Assembly: GCA_016795375.1 (NCBI GenBank) | Contig: JAEUHJ010000239.1 | Span: 1 to 64,000 of the forward strand | From: Verrucomicrobiaceae bacterium | Lineage (GTDB): Bacteria > Verrucomicrobiota > Verrucomicrobiia > Verrucomicrobiales > Verrucomicrobiaceae | Direction of reading: 5' to 3' | Length of the DNA stretch: 64,000 nt | In this document: positions 52,889 to 64,000 of the stretch, in pieces | Numbering within the stretch: the stretch's first letter is position 1 | Layout: the number at the start of each line of letters is the position of its first letter | Position numbers and translations under genes: made by a program | Notes under the pieces: generated by a model | The model's database searches: none | What the model was told of the DNA's origin: nothing | Seen by the model: the letters and a program-made list of their open reading frames with translations, nothing else

Positions 52889-54271
52889 ATGAAAACGTAT
52901 CTCCCTCTCCTCATGGCCACCTCCACGCTCGCCGCCCAGCCTCTCGATCTCGGCTCCCGCTGGGAGCTGTTCGTGGATGAATTCCTCGTCGCGCAGAAAA
53001 GCGGCGTCGCCTTGAAGCTGCATGATCCCATCAAGCGGGAGGTAGTGCTGGAGACCAACCAGCCGTGGGAAGGCAGGACCTGCGCCTACTTCAGCGCCAT
53101 CCAGGACGGCGGGAAGGTGCGGCTCTATTATCGTGGCTCGGATGGCGGCAGCGATCACAGCGACGCCCAGGTCACCTGCGTGGCGGAGAGCACCGACGGC
53201 ATCCACTTCACGCGGCCAAAGCTCGGCCTCATCGAGGCGGGTGGCACGAAGGACAACAACGTCCTCTGGCGCGGCGTGGAGGCGCACAACTTCTCGCCCT
53301 TCCTCGATGCGAATCCCCAGGCGAAGCCCGAGGAGCGCTACAAGGCGCTCGGCGGTGTGAAGCAACCCGGCAAGAACTGGGCGCAGGGCGAGACGCCGGG
53401 GGGCCTCTATGCTTTCGCCTCCGCCGACGGCCTGCATTGGAAAAAGATGCAGGACACGCCGGTCATCACCAAGGGGGCGTTCGATTCGCAGAACCTCGCG
53501 TTCTTTGACACCACGCGCAATCGCTACGCCTGCTTCAGTCGCATCTTCAGCAGCAATGTCCGCGCCGTGCAGAGCATGACCTCCGCAGACTTCCTCTCCT
53601 GGAGCAACGGCGTGCCACACCAGTATGTCGAGGGCGTGCCGATGGAGCACTTCTACACCAGCGCCACCGTGCCATGCCCCACCGCGCCGCATCTCTTCCT
53701 CTCCTTTCCGAAACGCTTCATGCCCGCGCGTCACAAGGTGCCGGAGCACAAAGAACACGGCGTGAGCGACGCGGTCTTCATGTCCAGCCGCGACGGCGTG
53801 CATTGGGATCGTCCCTTTCTCGAAGCCTGGGTGCGCCCCGGACCCGACCTCAAAAACTGGACCGACCGCAACAACATGACCGCCAACGGCATCGTCATCA
53901 CTGGCGACGGCGAATGGAGCCTCTACATCAGCGAGCATTACCGCCACGCCGATCATCGCATCCGCCGCCTCACCGTGCGGAAGCAGGGCTTCGCCTCCAT
54001 GCACGCCGGGGCGCAGGGCGGGGTGTTCACCACGCATCCGCTCAAGTGCGGCGGGAAGAAACTGCTCATCAACTACGCCACCTCCGCCGCCGGCAGCGTT
54101 CAGATCGAGGCGCTCGATGAAGCCGGCAAAGTCGCCGCCACGATGTCGGAACTCTATGGCGACGAGTTCGAAGCCCCCGTCCTCGACCTCTCCAAACTCG
54201 CGGGGAAAACCCTCACCCTCCGCGTGAAACTCAAAGACGCCGACCTCTACGCCCTGCGCTTCGCGGACTAA
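52889..54271 (+). CDS. Secreted five-bladed-propeller glycosidase-like protein
   Basis: A 460-residue exported protein; the signal peptide is short (residues 1-16, LPLLMATSTLAAQ). The mature start, PLDLGSRWELFVDEFLVAQKSGVALKLHDP, followed by a propeller (VRLYYRGSDGG, GIHFTRPKLGLIE, GLYAFASADGLHWKKM, YACFSRI, MSSRDGVHWDRP), resembles GH32/GH43/GH130-like five-bladed propellers common in Planctomycetota and Verrucomicrobiota. A C-terminal beta-sandwich (SVQIEALDEAGKVAA...LRVKLKDADLYALRF) would bind carbohydrate. Catalytic residues cannot be assigned. First of three consecutive secreted propeller genes. Confidence 0.75.
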   Translation: MKTYLPLLMATSTLAAQPLDLGSRWELFVDEFLVAQKSGVALKLHDPIKREVVLETNQPWEGRTCAYFSAIQDGGKVRLYYRGSDGGSDHSDAQVTCVAESTDGIHFTRPKLGLIEAGGTKDNNVLWRGVEAHNFSPFLDANPQAKPEERYKALGGVKQPGKNWAQGETPGGLYAFASADGLHWKKMQDTPVITKGAFDSQNLAFFDTTRNRYACFSRIFSSNVRAVQSMTSADFLSWSNGVPHQYVEGVPMEHFYTSATVPCPTAPHLFLSFPKRFMPARHKVPEHKEHGVSDAVFMSSRDGVHWDRPFLEAWVRPGPDLKNWTDRNNMTANGIVITGDGEWSLYISEHYRHADHRIRRLTVRKQGFASMHAGAQGGVFTTHPLKCGGKKLLINYATSAAGSVQIEALDEAGKVAATMSELYGDEFEAPVLDLSKLAGKTLTLRVKLKDADLYALRFAD

Positions 54272-54327
54272 CTCTCTTCAATGGATTCATGACAAACTAC
54301 ACATGATTTTTGTCCCTCTCGTTCCCC

Positions 54328-55479
54328 ATGAAACCCCTCCTCATCCTCCTCAGCGCCCTCTGCTCACCTCTCCTCGCCCAGCAGGCCACCATCCTCGAAA
54401 CCAAAGTCATCAGCCAGCAGCCGGAGTATTATCACGGCTGGTCCACCGTGGCCCGCCGTGCGAATGGCGAACTGTGGCTCACCTGGAGCGGTGGCCGCGA
54501 CGCTCACGTCTGCCCCTTCGGCCAGGTCGTCGGCATGACCTCGCGCGATGATGGCAAATCATGGACCTATCCACGCGTCCTGCTCGACAGCGCCACCGAC
54601 GACCGCGACTCGGGCGTGCTGGAGACGGCGAAAGGCACGCTGCTGGCCACCACCTTCACCTCGCTGGCCTATGAGCCCTACCTGAAGAAGGCCATGAGCT
54701 TTGCCGAGCTCACGGACAAAGGCTGGACATCCGCAAAGATGCCTGCGGAGCAGTTCACACGCTGGAAAGCCGCTCATGAGCGTCTCAATGACGAGGAGCG
54801 CAAGGCCGAGCTGGGTGAATGGATCATCCGCAGCACTGACGGCGGCAGATCGTGGTCGAACCGTATCCCCACCATCGTGAACAGCCCGCACGGCCCCATC
54901 CAGCTCAAAGACGGACGCCTGCTGTATGCAGGCAAGCAGTTGTGGACGCAGGACAACAAGATCGGCGTCTGCGAATCCAAGGACGACGGCCTCACCTGGC
55001 AGTGGCTGGCGGAAATCCCGACGCGCCAGGGCGACGACGCGACGAAGAGCTACCACGAGCTGCACGCCGTCGAGGCCGCCGACGGCACGCTCATCGCCCA
55101 GATTCGCAATCACAACACCGCGAACAAGGGCGAGACCTTGCAATCCGAATCGACCGACGGCGGCAAAACCTGGAGCGTGCCGCATTCCATCGGCGTGTGG
55201 GGGCTGCCCTCTCATCTGCTCAGGCTTCGTGATGGCCGCCTCGTGATGACCTACGGCCACCGCCGCCCGCCCTTCGGCAATCAGGCTCGCGTCAGCACCG
55301 ACAACGGCAAGACCTGGGGCGAGGGCATCATCCTCTCCGGCGACGGCAAAGGCGGCGATCTCGGCTACCCCAGCACCGTCGAGCTGGCCGATGGCACCCT
55401 GCTCACCGTCTGGTATGAAAGCATGAAGGAGTCCAAGCTCGCCGTGCTGCGTCAGGCAAAGTGGAAGCTGAACAAGTAA
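54328..55479 (+). CDS. Sialidase-like BNR-repeat protein
   Basis: A 383-residue exported protein with signal residues 1-17 (LILLSALCSPLLAQ). At least five Asp-box (BNR) motifs of form S-x-D-x-G-x-x-W are visible: SRDDGKSWT, STDGGRSWS, SKDDGLTWQ, STDGGKTWS, STDNGKTWG. They define a six-bladed sialidase/neuraminidase propeller. The arginine triad cannot be placed with confidence; WLTWSGGRDAH and RLVMTYGHRRPP contain candidate arginines. Substrate may be sialic acid or another acidic sugar. The next gene starts 8 bp after the stop. Confidence 0.83.
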   Translation: MKPLLILLSALCSPLLAQQATILETKVISQQPEYYHGWSTVARRANGELWLTWSGGRDAHVCPFGQVVGMTSRDDGKSWTYPRVLLDSATDDRDSGVLETAKGTLLATTFTSLAYEPYLKKAMSFAELTDKGWTSAKMPAEQFTRWKAAHERLNDEERKAELGEWIIRSTDGGRSWSNRIPTIVNSPHGPIQLKDGRLLYAGKQLWTQDNKIGVCESKDDGLTWQWLAEIPTRQGDDATKSYHELHAVEAADGTLIAQIRNHNTANKGETLQSESTDGGKTWSVPHSIGVWGLPSHLLRLRDGRLVMTYGHRRPPFGNQARVSTDNGKTWGEGIILSGDGKGGDLGYPSTVELADGTLLTVWYESMKESKLAVLRQAKWKLNK

Positions 55480-55487
55480 CCACCATC

Positions 55488-56558
55488 ATGATGAAACGCC
55501 TGATCTTCTTCCTCTTCGTTCTCTGCACATCGCTCTCCGCTCTGGACATCACGCGCTACGTCGCCATCGACAACGTCTGCGCGTGGCCCTGCCTCACGCT
55601 GATGCCGGATGGCAGCATCAACACCACCATCTTCGGCCAGCCCAGCCACGGGCAGATGGCCGGAGCTGCAGAATGCTGGAACAGCAAGGACGGCCAGTTC
55701 TGGGAAAAGCGCGGCATCCCCGCGCCGAATGACGAGCACACGAACCGCATGAACGTGGCGGCTGGTTTGGCGAAGAATGGCGATCTCATCGTGCTCTGCT
55801 CCGGCTGGACGGATGTGAAGCAACCGCAGCGACCGAAACAAGCCGCCTTCCGCGACGACATTCTCTCCAATTGGACCTGCCGCAGCAGCGACGGCGGCAA
55901 GACCTGGACCCAAATCAAAACATTCCCCGCGCCCGACGAAGGCTGGACAAACTACATCCCCTTTGGCGACATCAAACAGGGCGCGGACGGCGCGCTGCAC
56001 GTCTCCTGCTACGGCGGGGAGTGGAAGGAATACGCGGTCAGCACGAAAACGAAAAGCTACCGCTCCTGGCACTTCCGCAGCGATGACGACGGCAAAACCT
56101 GGCAGCGCACCGGAGTCATCGGCCCGAAGGCGAATGAAACCACGCTCCTGCACCTCGGCGGTAAAAAATGGCTCGCCGCTGCGCGCTACGTCGCGATGGA
56201 ACTGTATCGCTCCGAGGACGATGGCGTGACCTGGGGCGGGCCGCAGATCGTCACCGAGAAAAACGAGATCAACGGCCATCTTCTCCGCCTCAAAGACGGC
56301 CGCATTTTACTCGCCTACGGCAACCGCATCAGAACTGGCGGCCAGCTCGGCGTGCTGGCGAAGTTCAGCAGCGACGAAGGCAAAACGTGGGGCGAGCCCA
56401 TCCGCATCGCCCACACCACCACCTGGGACTGCGGCTACCCCAGCACCGTGCAGCGCGCCGATGGCAAACTCGTCACCGCCTGGTATGCCGGCGCGTCCGA
56501 ATATCACGCTCGCTACCACATGGGCGTTACCATCTGGGACGCGCCATCCATGCCGTGA
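55488..56558 (+). CDS. Second sialidase-like BNR-repeat protein
   Basis: A 356-residue exported protein (signal residues 1-18, RLIFFLFVLCTSLSALD). Asp-box-like motifs appear in SSDGGKTWTQ, SDDDGKTWQR, SEDDGVTWGG and SSDEGKTWGE. Arginine-containing segments (LLRLKDGRILLAYGNRIR; WYAGASEYHARYHM) parallel those of the preceding gene, pointing to duplication and divergence. An ATG pair at 55488-55493 gives two possible starts one codon apart. It overlaps the coding run of its neighbour closely, so the two form an operon. Convergent with polA, 13 bp between the stops. Confidence 0.8.
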   Translation: MMKRLIFFLFVLCTSLSALDITRYVAIDNVCAWPCLTLMPDGSINTTIFGQPSHGQMAGAAECWNSKDGQFWEKRGIPAPNDEHTNRMNVAAGLAKNGDLIVLCSGWTDVKQPQRPKQAAFRDDILSNWTCRSSDGGKTWTQIKTFPAPDEGWTNYIPFGDIKQGADGALHVSCYGGEWKEYAVSTKTKSYRSWHFRSDDDGKTWQRTGVIGPKANETTLLHLGGKKWLAAARYVAMELYRSEDDGVTWGGPQIVTEKNEINGHLLRLKDGRILLAYGNRIRTGGQLGVLAKFSSDEGKTWGEPIRIAHTTTWDCGYPSTVQRADGKLVTAWYAGASEYHARYHMGVTIWDAPSMP

Positions 56559-56571
56559 TGGTGGCGGCCGG

Positions 56572-59367
<2,796 letters not shown>

Positions 59368-59399
59368 GTGGCGCGAGCGTAGGCGGCTGCCTTGGGTGC

Positions 59400-61085
59400 T
59401 CAAGCCCCTTGCAGCACCCGCGCGTGCTCCACGACGGCGCGGCCCACTTCAGCCTCATCATTGAGCACCTGGGTGGCGCCGAGACGTTTCAACCGCTCCA
59501 CGTCCGAGTTAAAGCGCGTGCGGGCGAGCACGGCAATGTCAGGACGCAGGCCGCGGATGACAGAAAGCGCCTGCGCATTGACGGTGGCGTCCGGAAAGGT
59601 GAGGGCGACGAGGTTCGCGTGCTTCAGTCGTGTGAGCTCCCAGGTCTCCTCGTGCGAGGCGTCGGCAAAGAGCACGGGCTGGCCGCGACGCTGAAGATCG
59701 CGCACGGTCTCGGCGTTCAGTTCGACGACGAGGGTCTGCACGCCGGTGTCGAGCAGCGCCTTGTTGAGTTTCTCACCGACTGGGCCATGCCCGCAGATGA
59801 TGGCGTGGCCGCTGAGGCCGGCGACGCGCTGGCGCAGGCTGCCGGCTTCCATTTTGACGGGTTTGCCGCGCCCCCAACCGCGTCTGACGAGCCAGTCGCC
59901 CAGCGGCTGGCCGGCCTTGAGCAGCGCGGGGAGCAATCCCATCGAGAAGGCGCTGGCGACGAGGAGCGTCTGCTGCGTGGCCTCGCTCCACAAGTCCGCG
60001 GAGCCCGCATGTTGCAGGAGCACGAGCGAAAACTCGCCCGCGCTGCACAGGCCGATGCCGGCCATCAAAGCCTGACGATGCACCAGGCCGAGTCTGCGGG
60101 CGATGACGGTGATGACCGCGGCCTTGGCGAGCATCAGGACGGCGGTGAGCATGAGGATCGGCTGCCAGAGCTGGATGGCGGCCTTCAGGTCGATCATGAG
60201 GCCGACGGAGACGAAGAACAGCGTGAGGAAGAGATCCTTCAGCGGCATCACATCCGAGAGGATGCGGTGTTTGAAGATGGATTCGCTGACCGCGAGGCCG
60301 GCGATGAAGGCGCCGAGCACGAGTCCCAGGTCCAGCAGCCCGCCGATGAAGGCGAGTCCGACACAACAGCCGATGACCGAAAGCGTGAACAGCTCGCGGC
60401 TGCGGGTGCGGCTGACCGCATTGAGCACCCATGGGATGACCCAGCGTGCCGCGACACCGGCCAGGACGACGAACACGCCGCCGCGCAACGCGAGCGAGCC
60501 GAGCCGCGGCAGCAACGCCTGCTGCGGCCCCTCATGCGGAAGCAGCAGCGGCATGAAGAGGAAGAAGACGATGATGAACAGATCCTGGAAGATCGCGACG
60601 GCCAGCGCCATGCGCGCGCCCGGACTCGACTCCAGGCCGAGGTCTTGAAAGCTCTTCAGGCTGACCGCGGTGGAGCTCATGGCGAGCGCGACCGAAGCCA
60701 GGGCCGCTCCCTGCCAGGCGAACCCCATGCAGACGGCGCACACGGCGGCGATGGCGATGCACAACCCCGTCTGCCAGCCGCCACCGACAAAGGCAAGACG
60801 GCGCAGGAAACGCAGCTCGCCGAGTGAAAACTCGAGCCCCAGGGTGAACATGAGCAGGATGACGCCGAACTCGGCCATCTGTGAGATGCGGTCGTGCGAC
60901 TCCCCGCCGCCGAGCAGATCCAGCACCCCCGAATTGGCGATGATGACGCCGCAGATGAAGTAACCCGCCAGCATCGACTGCCGCAGGCGCAGCAACAGCA
61001 GCGAGACGAGCACCACGCCCGCCAGCATCAATGCCAGCAGGGCAAAGAGCGGCGGGATGCTGTCTGCGGCGGCGAGGAGAGGCAT
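59400..61085 (-). CDS. Kef-type monovalent cation:proton antiporter (CPA2) with TrkA-N domain
   Basis: A 561-residue inner-membrane protein. About twelve helices cover residues 1-395 with CPA2 text: LAGYFICGVIIANSGVLDLLGG, GVILLMFTLGLEFSLGELR, ALAMSSTAVSLKSF, AIFQDLFIIVFF and LTLFFVSVGLMIDL. A C-terminal RCK/TrkA-N domain begins near 415 (HAIICGHGPVGEKLNKAL, VVELNAETVRDLQRRG, FADASHEETWE) and would sense NAD(H) or glutathione. Exports K+ or Na+ in exchange for H+. It begins 5 bp after the stop of the ABC exporter gene and ends 32 bp before polA. Confidence 0.9.
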   Translation of the reverse strand: MPLLAAADSIPPLFALLALMLAGVVLVSLLLLRLRQSMLAGYFICGVIIANSGVLDLLGGGESHDRISQMAEFGVILLMFTLGLEFSLGELRFLRRLAFVGGGWQTGLCIAIAAVCAVCMGFAWQGAALASVALAMSSTAVSLKSFQDLGLESSPGARMALAVAIFQDLFIIVFFLFMPLLLPHEGPQQALLPRLGSLALRGGVFVVLAGVAARWVIPWVLNAVSRTRSRELFTLSVIGCCVGLAFIGGLLDLGLVLGAFIAGLAVSESIFKHRILSDVMPLKDLFLTLFFVSVGLMIDLKAAIQLWQPILMLTAVLMLAKAAVITVIARRLGLVHRQALMAGIGLCSAGEFSLVLLQHAGSADLWSEATQQTLLVASAFSMGLLPALLKAGQPLGDWLVRRGWGRGKPVKMEAGSLRQRVAGLSGHAIICGHGPVGEKLNKALLDTGVQTLVVELNAETVRDLQRRGQPVLFADASHEETWELTRLKHANLVALTFPDATVNAQALSVIRGLRPDIAVLARTRFNSDVERLKRLGATQVLNDEAEVGRAVVEHARVLQGA

Positions 61086-61090
61086 GGTGG

Positions 61091-63010
61091 TCAGGCTGGC
61101 GGCTGTCCTTCGCCGCTGTGCTGGAGGTGATAGAGCTTCTGGTAGAGCGCGCAGCGCGCCAGCAGCTCCGCATGCGTGCCGCGATCCAGGATGCGGCCGT
61201 GATCCATGACCACAATCTGGTCGGCCTCAAGAATGGTGGAGAGGCGGTGGGCGATGGCGACGACGGTCCTGCCTGCGGAGAGCGTGTGAAGGGCCTCCTG
61301 GATGATTTTCTCGCTCTCGGTGTCGAGCGCGGAGGTGGCCTCGTCGAGCAGGAGCACCGGCGCGTCACGCAGGATGGCGCGGGCGATGGAGATGCGCTGT
61401 TTCTGCCCGCCGGAGAGATTGCAGCCGCCCTCGCCGGCGACGGCGTCGTAGCCGCCGGGGATTCTGCTGATGAACTCGTGCGCGTGCGCTTTTTTCGCGG
61501 CGGCGATGATCTCCTCCTCGGTGGCGTCGAGGCGGCCGTAGCGGATGTTTTCACGCAGGGTGTCGTGAAAGAGGAAGGTGTCCTGGCTGACGACGCCGAT
61601 ATTCGCGCGCAAGGATTCCTGGGTGAGGGAGCGGATGTCGCGTCCGTCGAGAAGCACCGCGCCGGCGTCGGGGTCATAGAAGCGCAGCAGGAGCGAGTAG
61701 AGCGTGCTTTTCCCGGCACCGCTGGGGCCGACGAAGGCATAGAATTTGCCGGGATCGAGCTGGAGATTGATGTCTGAGATCGCCGGGACCTCCTTTTTCA
61801 CGCAGTCGGCATCGCGGTAGTGGAAGGTGACGTTCTGGAAGGTGACGGTGCCGAGGGAGCGGCCCGCCGCGACGGCGTCCGGCACGTCCTTGATGTCGGG
61901 CTCGCGCCCGAGCAGCTCAAAGACCATCTCCGCCGCGACGGTGGTCTTTTGCAGCATCATCTGCACGCGGCTGAGCTCCTTCACCGGCGGGTAGATCTGC
62001 GTGAGGGCCATGACGAGCAGGAAGAAGTTCTCCGCCTCGAGGCCGCGGTCCCAGGCATAGACGAGCCCGGCGGCGATGCCGAGGGAGGCGACGGTTTCGA
62101 CGAGGGGGCCGACGAGCTCGACCGCCTTTGTCCAGCGCAACTGGTTGCGGGTCATGCTGGCGTTTGTGGTGGCGAAGCGGTTCTCCGCGTGCGGCTCGCG
62201 CGCGTAGGATTTGACGAGGCGGATGCCGGCGAAGGACTCCTGCATGGCGACCATGAGCTCGCGCGAGTCATATTCCTCCCGCGCGCCGGTCTTGCGCACA
62301 CGTTTGCCGATGCGCACGATGGGCACGAGGCAGGCGGGGAACACGACGAGGGACATGAGGGTGAAAAACCAGTCCTGGGCGAAGAGCACGATGAGGATGG
62401 AGACGATGGTGAGCGGCCGCTGCGCGAGGGTCTGCACGAGTTGCATGGCATTGCGCTGCACGGCGGCGGTCTGGACGGTGACGGTCTGCATCAGCTCGCC
62501 GGTGCGGGCGCTGTTGAAGAAGCCGGGGGACTGGCGCATGACGCTGTGGAAGGCGTCGTTGCGGAGCTGGCATGCGACCCTGCTGGTGACCCAGGCCTGC
62601 ATGTAGCTGGAGAGGTAGGCGAAGAAGCCGCGCAGGAAGATGAGCACGGGGATGAAGGCGCAGGCGATCATGACGCCGGTGAGGCCGATGGGCGCGTCGG
62701 CGTCCAGGCCGAGGAGCTTCGCGAGGTCGATCTCGCCGATGAGCGGCAGGTCGGTGGGCTCGCCGAGGGTGCGCGTCTTGCCTTTGAGCACGAGGGAGAA
62801 GATGAGCTGGAAGCCGATGAGCATGAGGCCGTTGAAGACGGCGCTGAGCATGCCGAGCAGGATGCTCAGGGCGAAGCGGCCGCGGTAGGGCAGCACATAC
62901 TTCCAGATGGTGCGCAGCGTTCGCTTCGCCAGCTCCGCGACGCGCGGATCGGCGAGCTTGAAGGAGGCGGGGGAGGGGCCGGGCATGAGAGGCCGCATTA
63001 ACCGCCGCAT
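61091..63010 (-). CDS. MsbA-like ABC exporter (fused permease and ATPase)
   Basis: A 639-residue half-transporter. The N-terminal exporter fold has six helices (about 40-355), containing FFAYLSSYMQAWVTSRVACQLRNDAFHSVMRQSPGFF and GIRLVKSYARE. The ATPase has Walker A VGPSGAGKST, Q-loop VSQDTFLFHDTLRENI, signature LSGGQKQR, Walker B VLLLDEATSALD and the H-loop IAHRLSTI. The family exports lipids, LPS precursors or peptides; the substrate is unknown. Alternative starts at 62998 and 62986 give a shorter N-terminus with no other change. First gene of a minus-strand run ending in polA; divergent from the MBOAT gene. Confidence 0.92.
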   Translation of the reverse strand: MRRLMRPLMPGPSPASFKLADPRVAELAKRTLRTIWKYVLPYRGRFALSILLGMLSAVFNGLMLIGFQLIFSLVLKGKTRTLGEPTDLPLIGEIDLAKLLGLDADAPIGLTGVMIACAFIPVLIFLRGFFAYLSSYMQAWVTSRVACQLRNDAFHSVMRQSPGFFNSARTGELMQTVTVQTAAVQRNAMQLVQTLAQRPLTIVSILIVLFAQDWFFTLMSLVVFPACLVPIVRIGKRVRKTGAREEYDSRELMVAMQESFAGIRLVKSYAREPHAENRFATTNASMTRNQLRWTKAVELVGPLVETVASLGIAAGLVYAWDRGLEAENFFLLVMALTQIYPPVKELSRVQMMLQKTTVAAEMVFELLGREPDIKDVPDAVAAGRSLGTVTFQNVTFHYRDADCVKKEVPAISDINLQLDPGKFYAFVGPSGAGKSTLYSLLLRFYDPDAGAVLLDGRDIRSLTQESLRANIGVVSQDTFLFHDTLRENIRYGRLDATEEEIIAAAKKAHAHEFISRIPGGYDAVAGEGGCNLSGGQKQRISIARAILRDAPVLLLDEATSALDTESEKIIQEALHTLSAGRTVVAIAHRLSTILEADQIVVMDHGRILDRGTHAELLARCALYQKLYHLQHSGEGQPPA

Positions 63011-63134
63011 CGCGTTTCACACAACCGGGAAGTGCCGCGCGGGCATCACGGGTTGACGGCGGGCCGTGGCTCGGCTTAACAGGCATCCTGCGCGCGCGCG
63101 TCCGCGGACGGCGCGTTTTTCTCTTCTCCGCCCC

Positions 63135-64000
63135 ATGTCCTTCCTATCCTGGCAATACGCCTTTTTTCTGCCGCTGATCGTGGTGCTCTACTGGCGGCTG
63201 GGGCTGCGGGCGCGGATGGTGCTGCTGCTGGCTGGAAGCTATGTGTTCTACGGGATGTGGGACATCCGTTTCCTGGCCCTGCTGATGGGATCGACGTGCG
63301 TGGATTTTTACTGCGGGCGGGCCATGATCGGGGAGCGCGTGTCCGCATGGCGTGTGGCCGGCACCGCGCTGCTGCCGCTGGGCTGGCTGCTGGCCTGCCG
63401 GTTCATTCCGCAGGAGGCCGGGGAGGTGCGGACGGTGATGCTGGAGCTTGGCGCGTTGTTCGCGGTGGTTTTTTCAGCGGGTTACCTGCTGCTCTGGCGG
63501 CTGGGGGAGGAGCGGCGGCGGAAGGGCTTCCTGCTGCTGAGCATCGGTTCGAATCTGGCGGTGCTGGGTGTTTTCAAATACTTCGGTTTTTTCGCGGAGA
63601 CGCTGACGCGGCTGCTGCAAAAAGCGGGATGGGAGTGCGGCTGGGTGCTGCCGCAGGTGGTGCTGCCGGTGGCGGTTTCGTTCTACACGTTCCAGTCCAT
63701 CGCCTACGCGGTGGATGTGTATCACGGCAAGGCGCGGCCCGCGCGGGATCTGCTCACGTTCGGGGCGTATCTCGCGTTCTTCCCGCAGCTCGTGGCGGGG
63801 CCGATCGAGCGTCCGGCGCATCTGCTCACGCAGTTTCAGACGGCGGCGCGCTGGGACTGGGCGCATGTGCATGCGGGGCTGCGCCTGTTGCTGGTCGGCG
63901 CGTTCAAAAAGGCGTTCGTGGCGGACCAGTGCGCTTTGCTGGCCAATCATGTGTTCACGCCGGGCGCCGCGATCAACGCGCCCTGGGCGGTGCTCGGCGT
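63135..64000 (+). CDS. MBOAT family membrane-bound O-acyltransferase (AlgI/DltB-like), 3' end cut by window
   Basis: A polytopic membrane acyltransferase; 288 codons are visible and the frame stays open at the window edge. AlgI/DltB-type text: LPLIVVLYWRLGLRARMVLLLAGSYVFYGMWD, VFKYFGFFAETL, LPVAVSFYTFQSIAYAVDVYHGKARPARDLL, and YLAFFPQLVAGPIERPAHLL. The catalytic His would lie beyond base 64000. Members move acyl groups from the cytoplasm to polysaccharides such as alginate or teichoic acids. The partner is not visible. Starts with an ATG at 63135 shortly after the divergent exporter gene. Confidence 0.9.
   Translation, partial: MSFLSWQYAFFLPLIVVLYWRLGLRARMVLLLAGSYVFYGMWDIRFLALLMGSTCVDFYCGRAMIGERVSAWRVAGTALLPLGWLLACRFIPQEAGEVRTVMLELGALFAVVFSAGYLLLWRLGEERRRKGFLLLSIGSNLAVLGVFKYFGFFAETLTRLLQKAGWECGWVLPQVVLPVAVSFYTFQSIAYAVDVYHGKARPARDLLTFGAYLAFFPQLVAGPIERPAHLLTQFQTAARWDWAHVHAGLRLLLVGAFKKAFVADQCALLANHVFTPGAAINAPWAVLG

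Overview
The window reads as a high-GC chromosomal segment of a Verrucomicrobiota bacterium, probably in or near the Verrucomicrobiales. This is an inference from family content: a Tat-exported DUF1501 protein, a short ECF sigma factor paired with a FecR/DNRLRE protein, a tandem DUF1080 protein, sialidase-like propellers, a neutral-ceramidase-like enzyme, and a giant autotransporter-repeat protein ending in a PEP-CTERM tail. No 16S gene is present to confirm it. About 46 protein genes, two tRNAs and several structured intergenic elements can be supported. No prophage, CRISPR array or intact insertion sequence was found.

Layout. 1-5.7 kb: truncated class IV aminotransferase, tRNA-Gly(GCC), PrmA-like methyltransferase, metallo-beta-lactamase hydrolase, dihydrofolate reductase, a lipoprotein and an orphan DUF1501 protein. 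5.8-10.5 kb: a three-gene exopolysaccharide export operon (beta-barrel, Wza-like, Wzz/Wzc-like kinase) with visibly lower GC than its neighbours, followed by about 500 bp of transposase debris. 11-16.9 kb: a protein with two HExxH zinc sites and a VHL-like beta domain, D-amino-acid dehydrogenase, a metzincin-NPCBM protein and an SDR. 16.9-17.4 kb: tandem 21-bp palindromes and REP-like hairpins. 17.4-22.3 kb: a 1606-residue PEP-CTERM beta-strand-repeat protein. 22.4-27.1 kb: S9 peptidase with a second VHL-like domain, a Tat-exported protein of unknown family and a polysaccharide-lyase-like protein. 27.2-30.7 kb: DUF218 protein and a spermidine/putrescine-type ABC transporter without its binding protein. 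30.8-35.1 kb: membrane-anchored pseudokinase, DUF3147 protein, PQQ-type propeller and ceramidase-like hydrolase. 35.4-45.4 kb, all on the minus strand: ECF sigma, FecR, TPR protein, YebC, Rho, DUF4112 and PolX. 45.5-52.5 kb: TlpA-like thioredoxin, DUF1080 protein, ParE/GyrB, SucC, TrmD and tRNA-Ser(GCT). 52.9-56.6 kb: three secreted glycosidase-like propellers. 56.6-64 kb: PolA, Kef-type antiporter and MsbA-like exporter in one minus-strand run, then the start of an MBOAT acyltransferase.

How the genes fit together. Much of the accessory content is exported and aimed at polysaccharides, glycoproteins or lipids: sialidase-like enzymes, the lyase-like protein, DUF1080, NPCBM, ceramidase and several peptidases. 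A surface exopolysaccharide and a PEP-CTERM cell-surface protein go with it. This suits a free-living or host-associated degrader of complex organic matter. Between these lie single housekeeping genes (prmA, folA, rho, yebC, parE, sucC, trmD, polA), several separated from their usual partners.

The least expected observations are two VHL-beta-like modules in unrelated peptidases, a duplicated zinc-peptidase core in one chain, a transmembrane pseudokinase lacking every catalytic residue, and a low-GC EPS operon abutting two transposase remnants. All family assignments come from motif reading without database searches.
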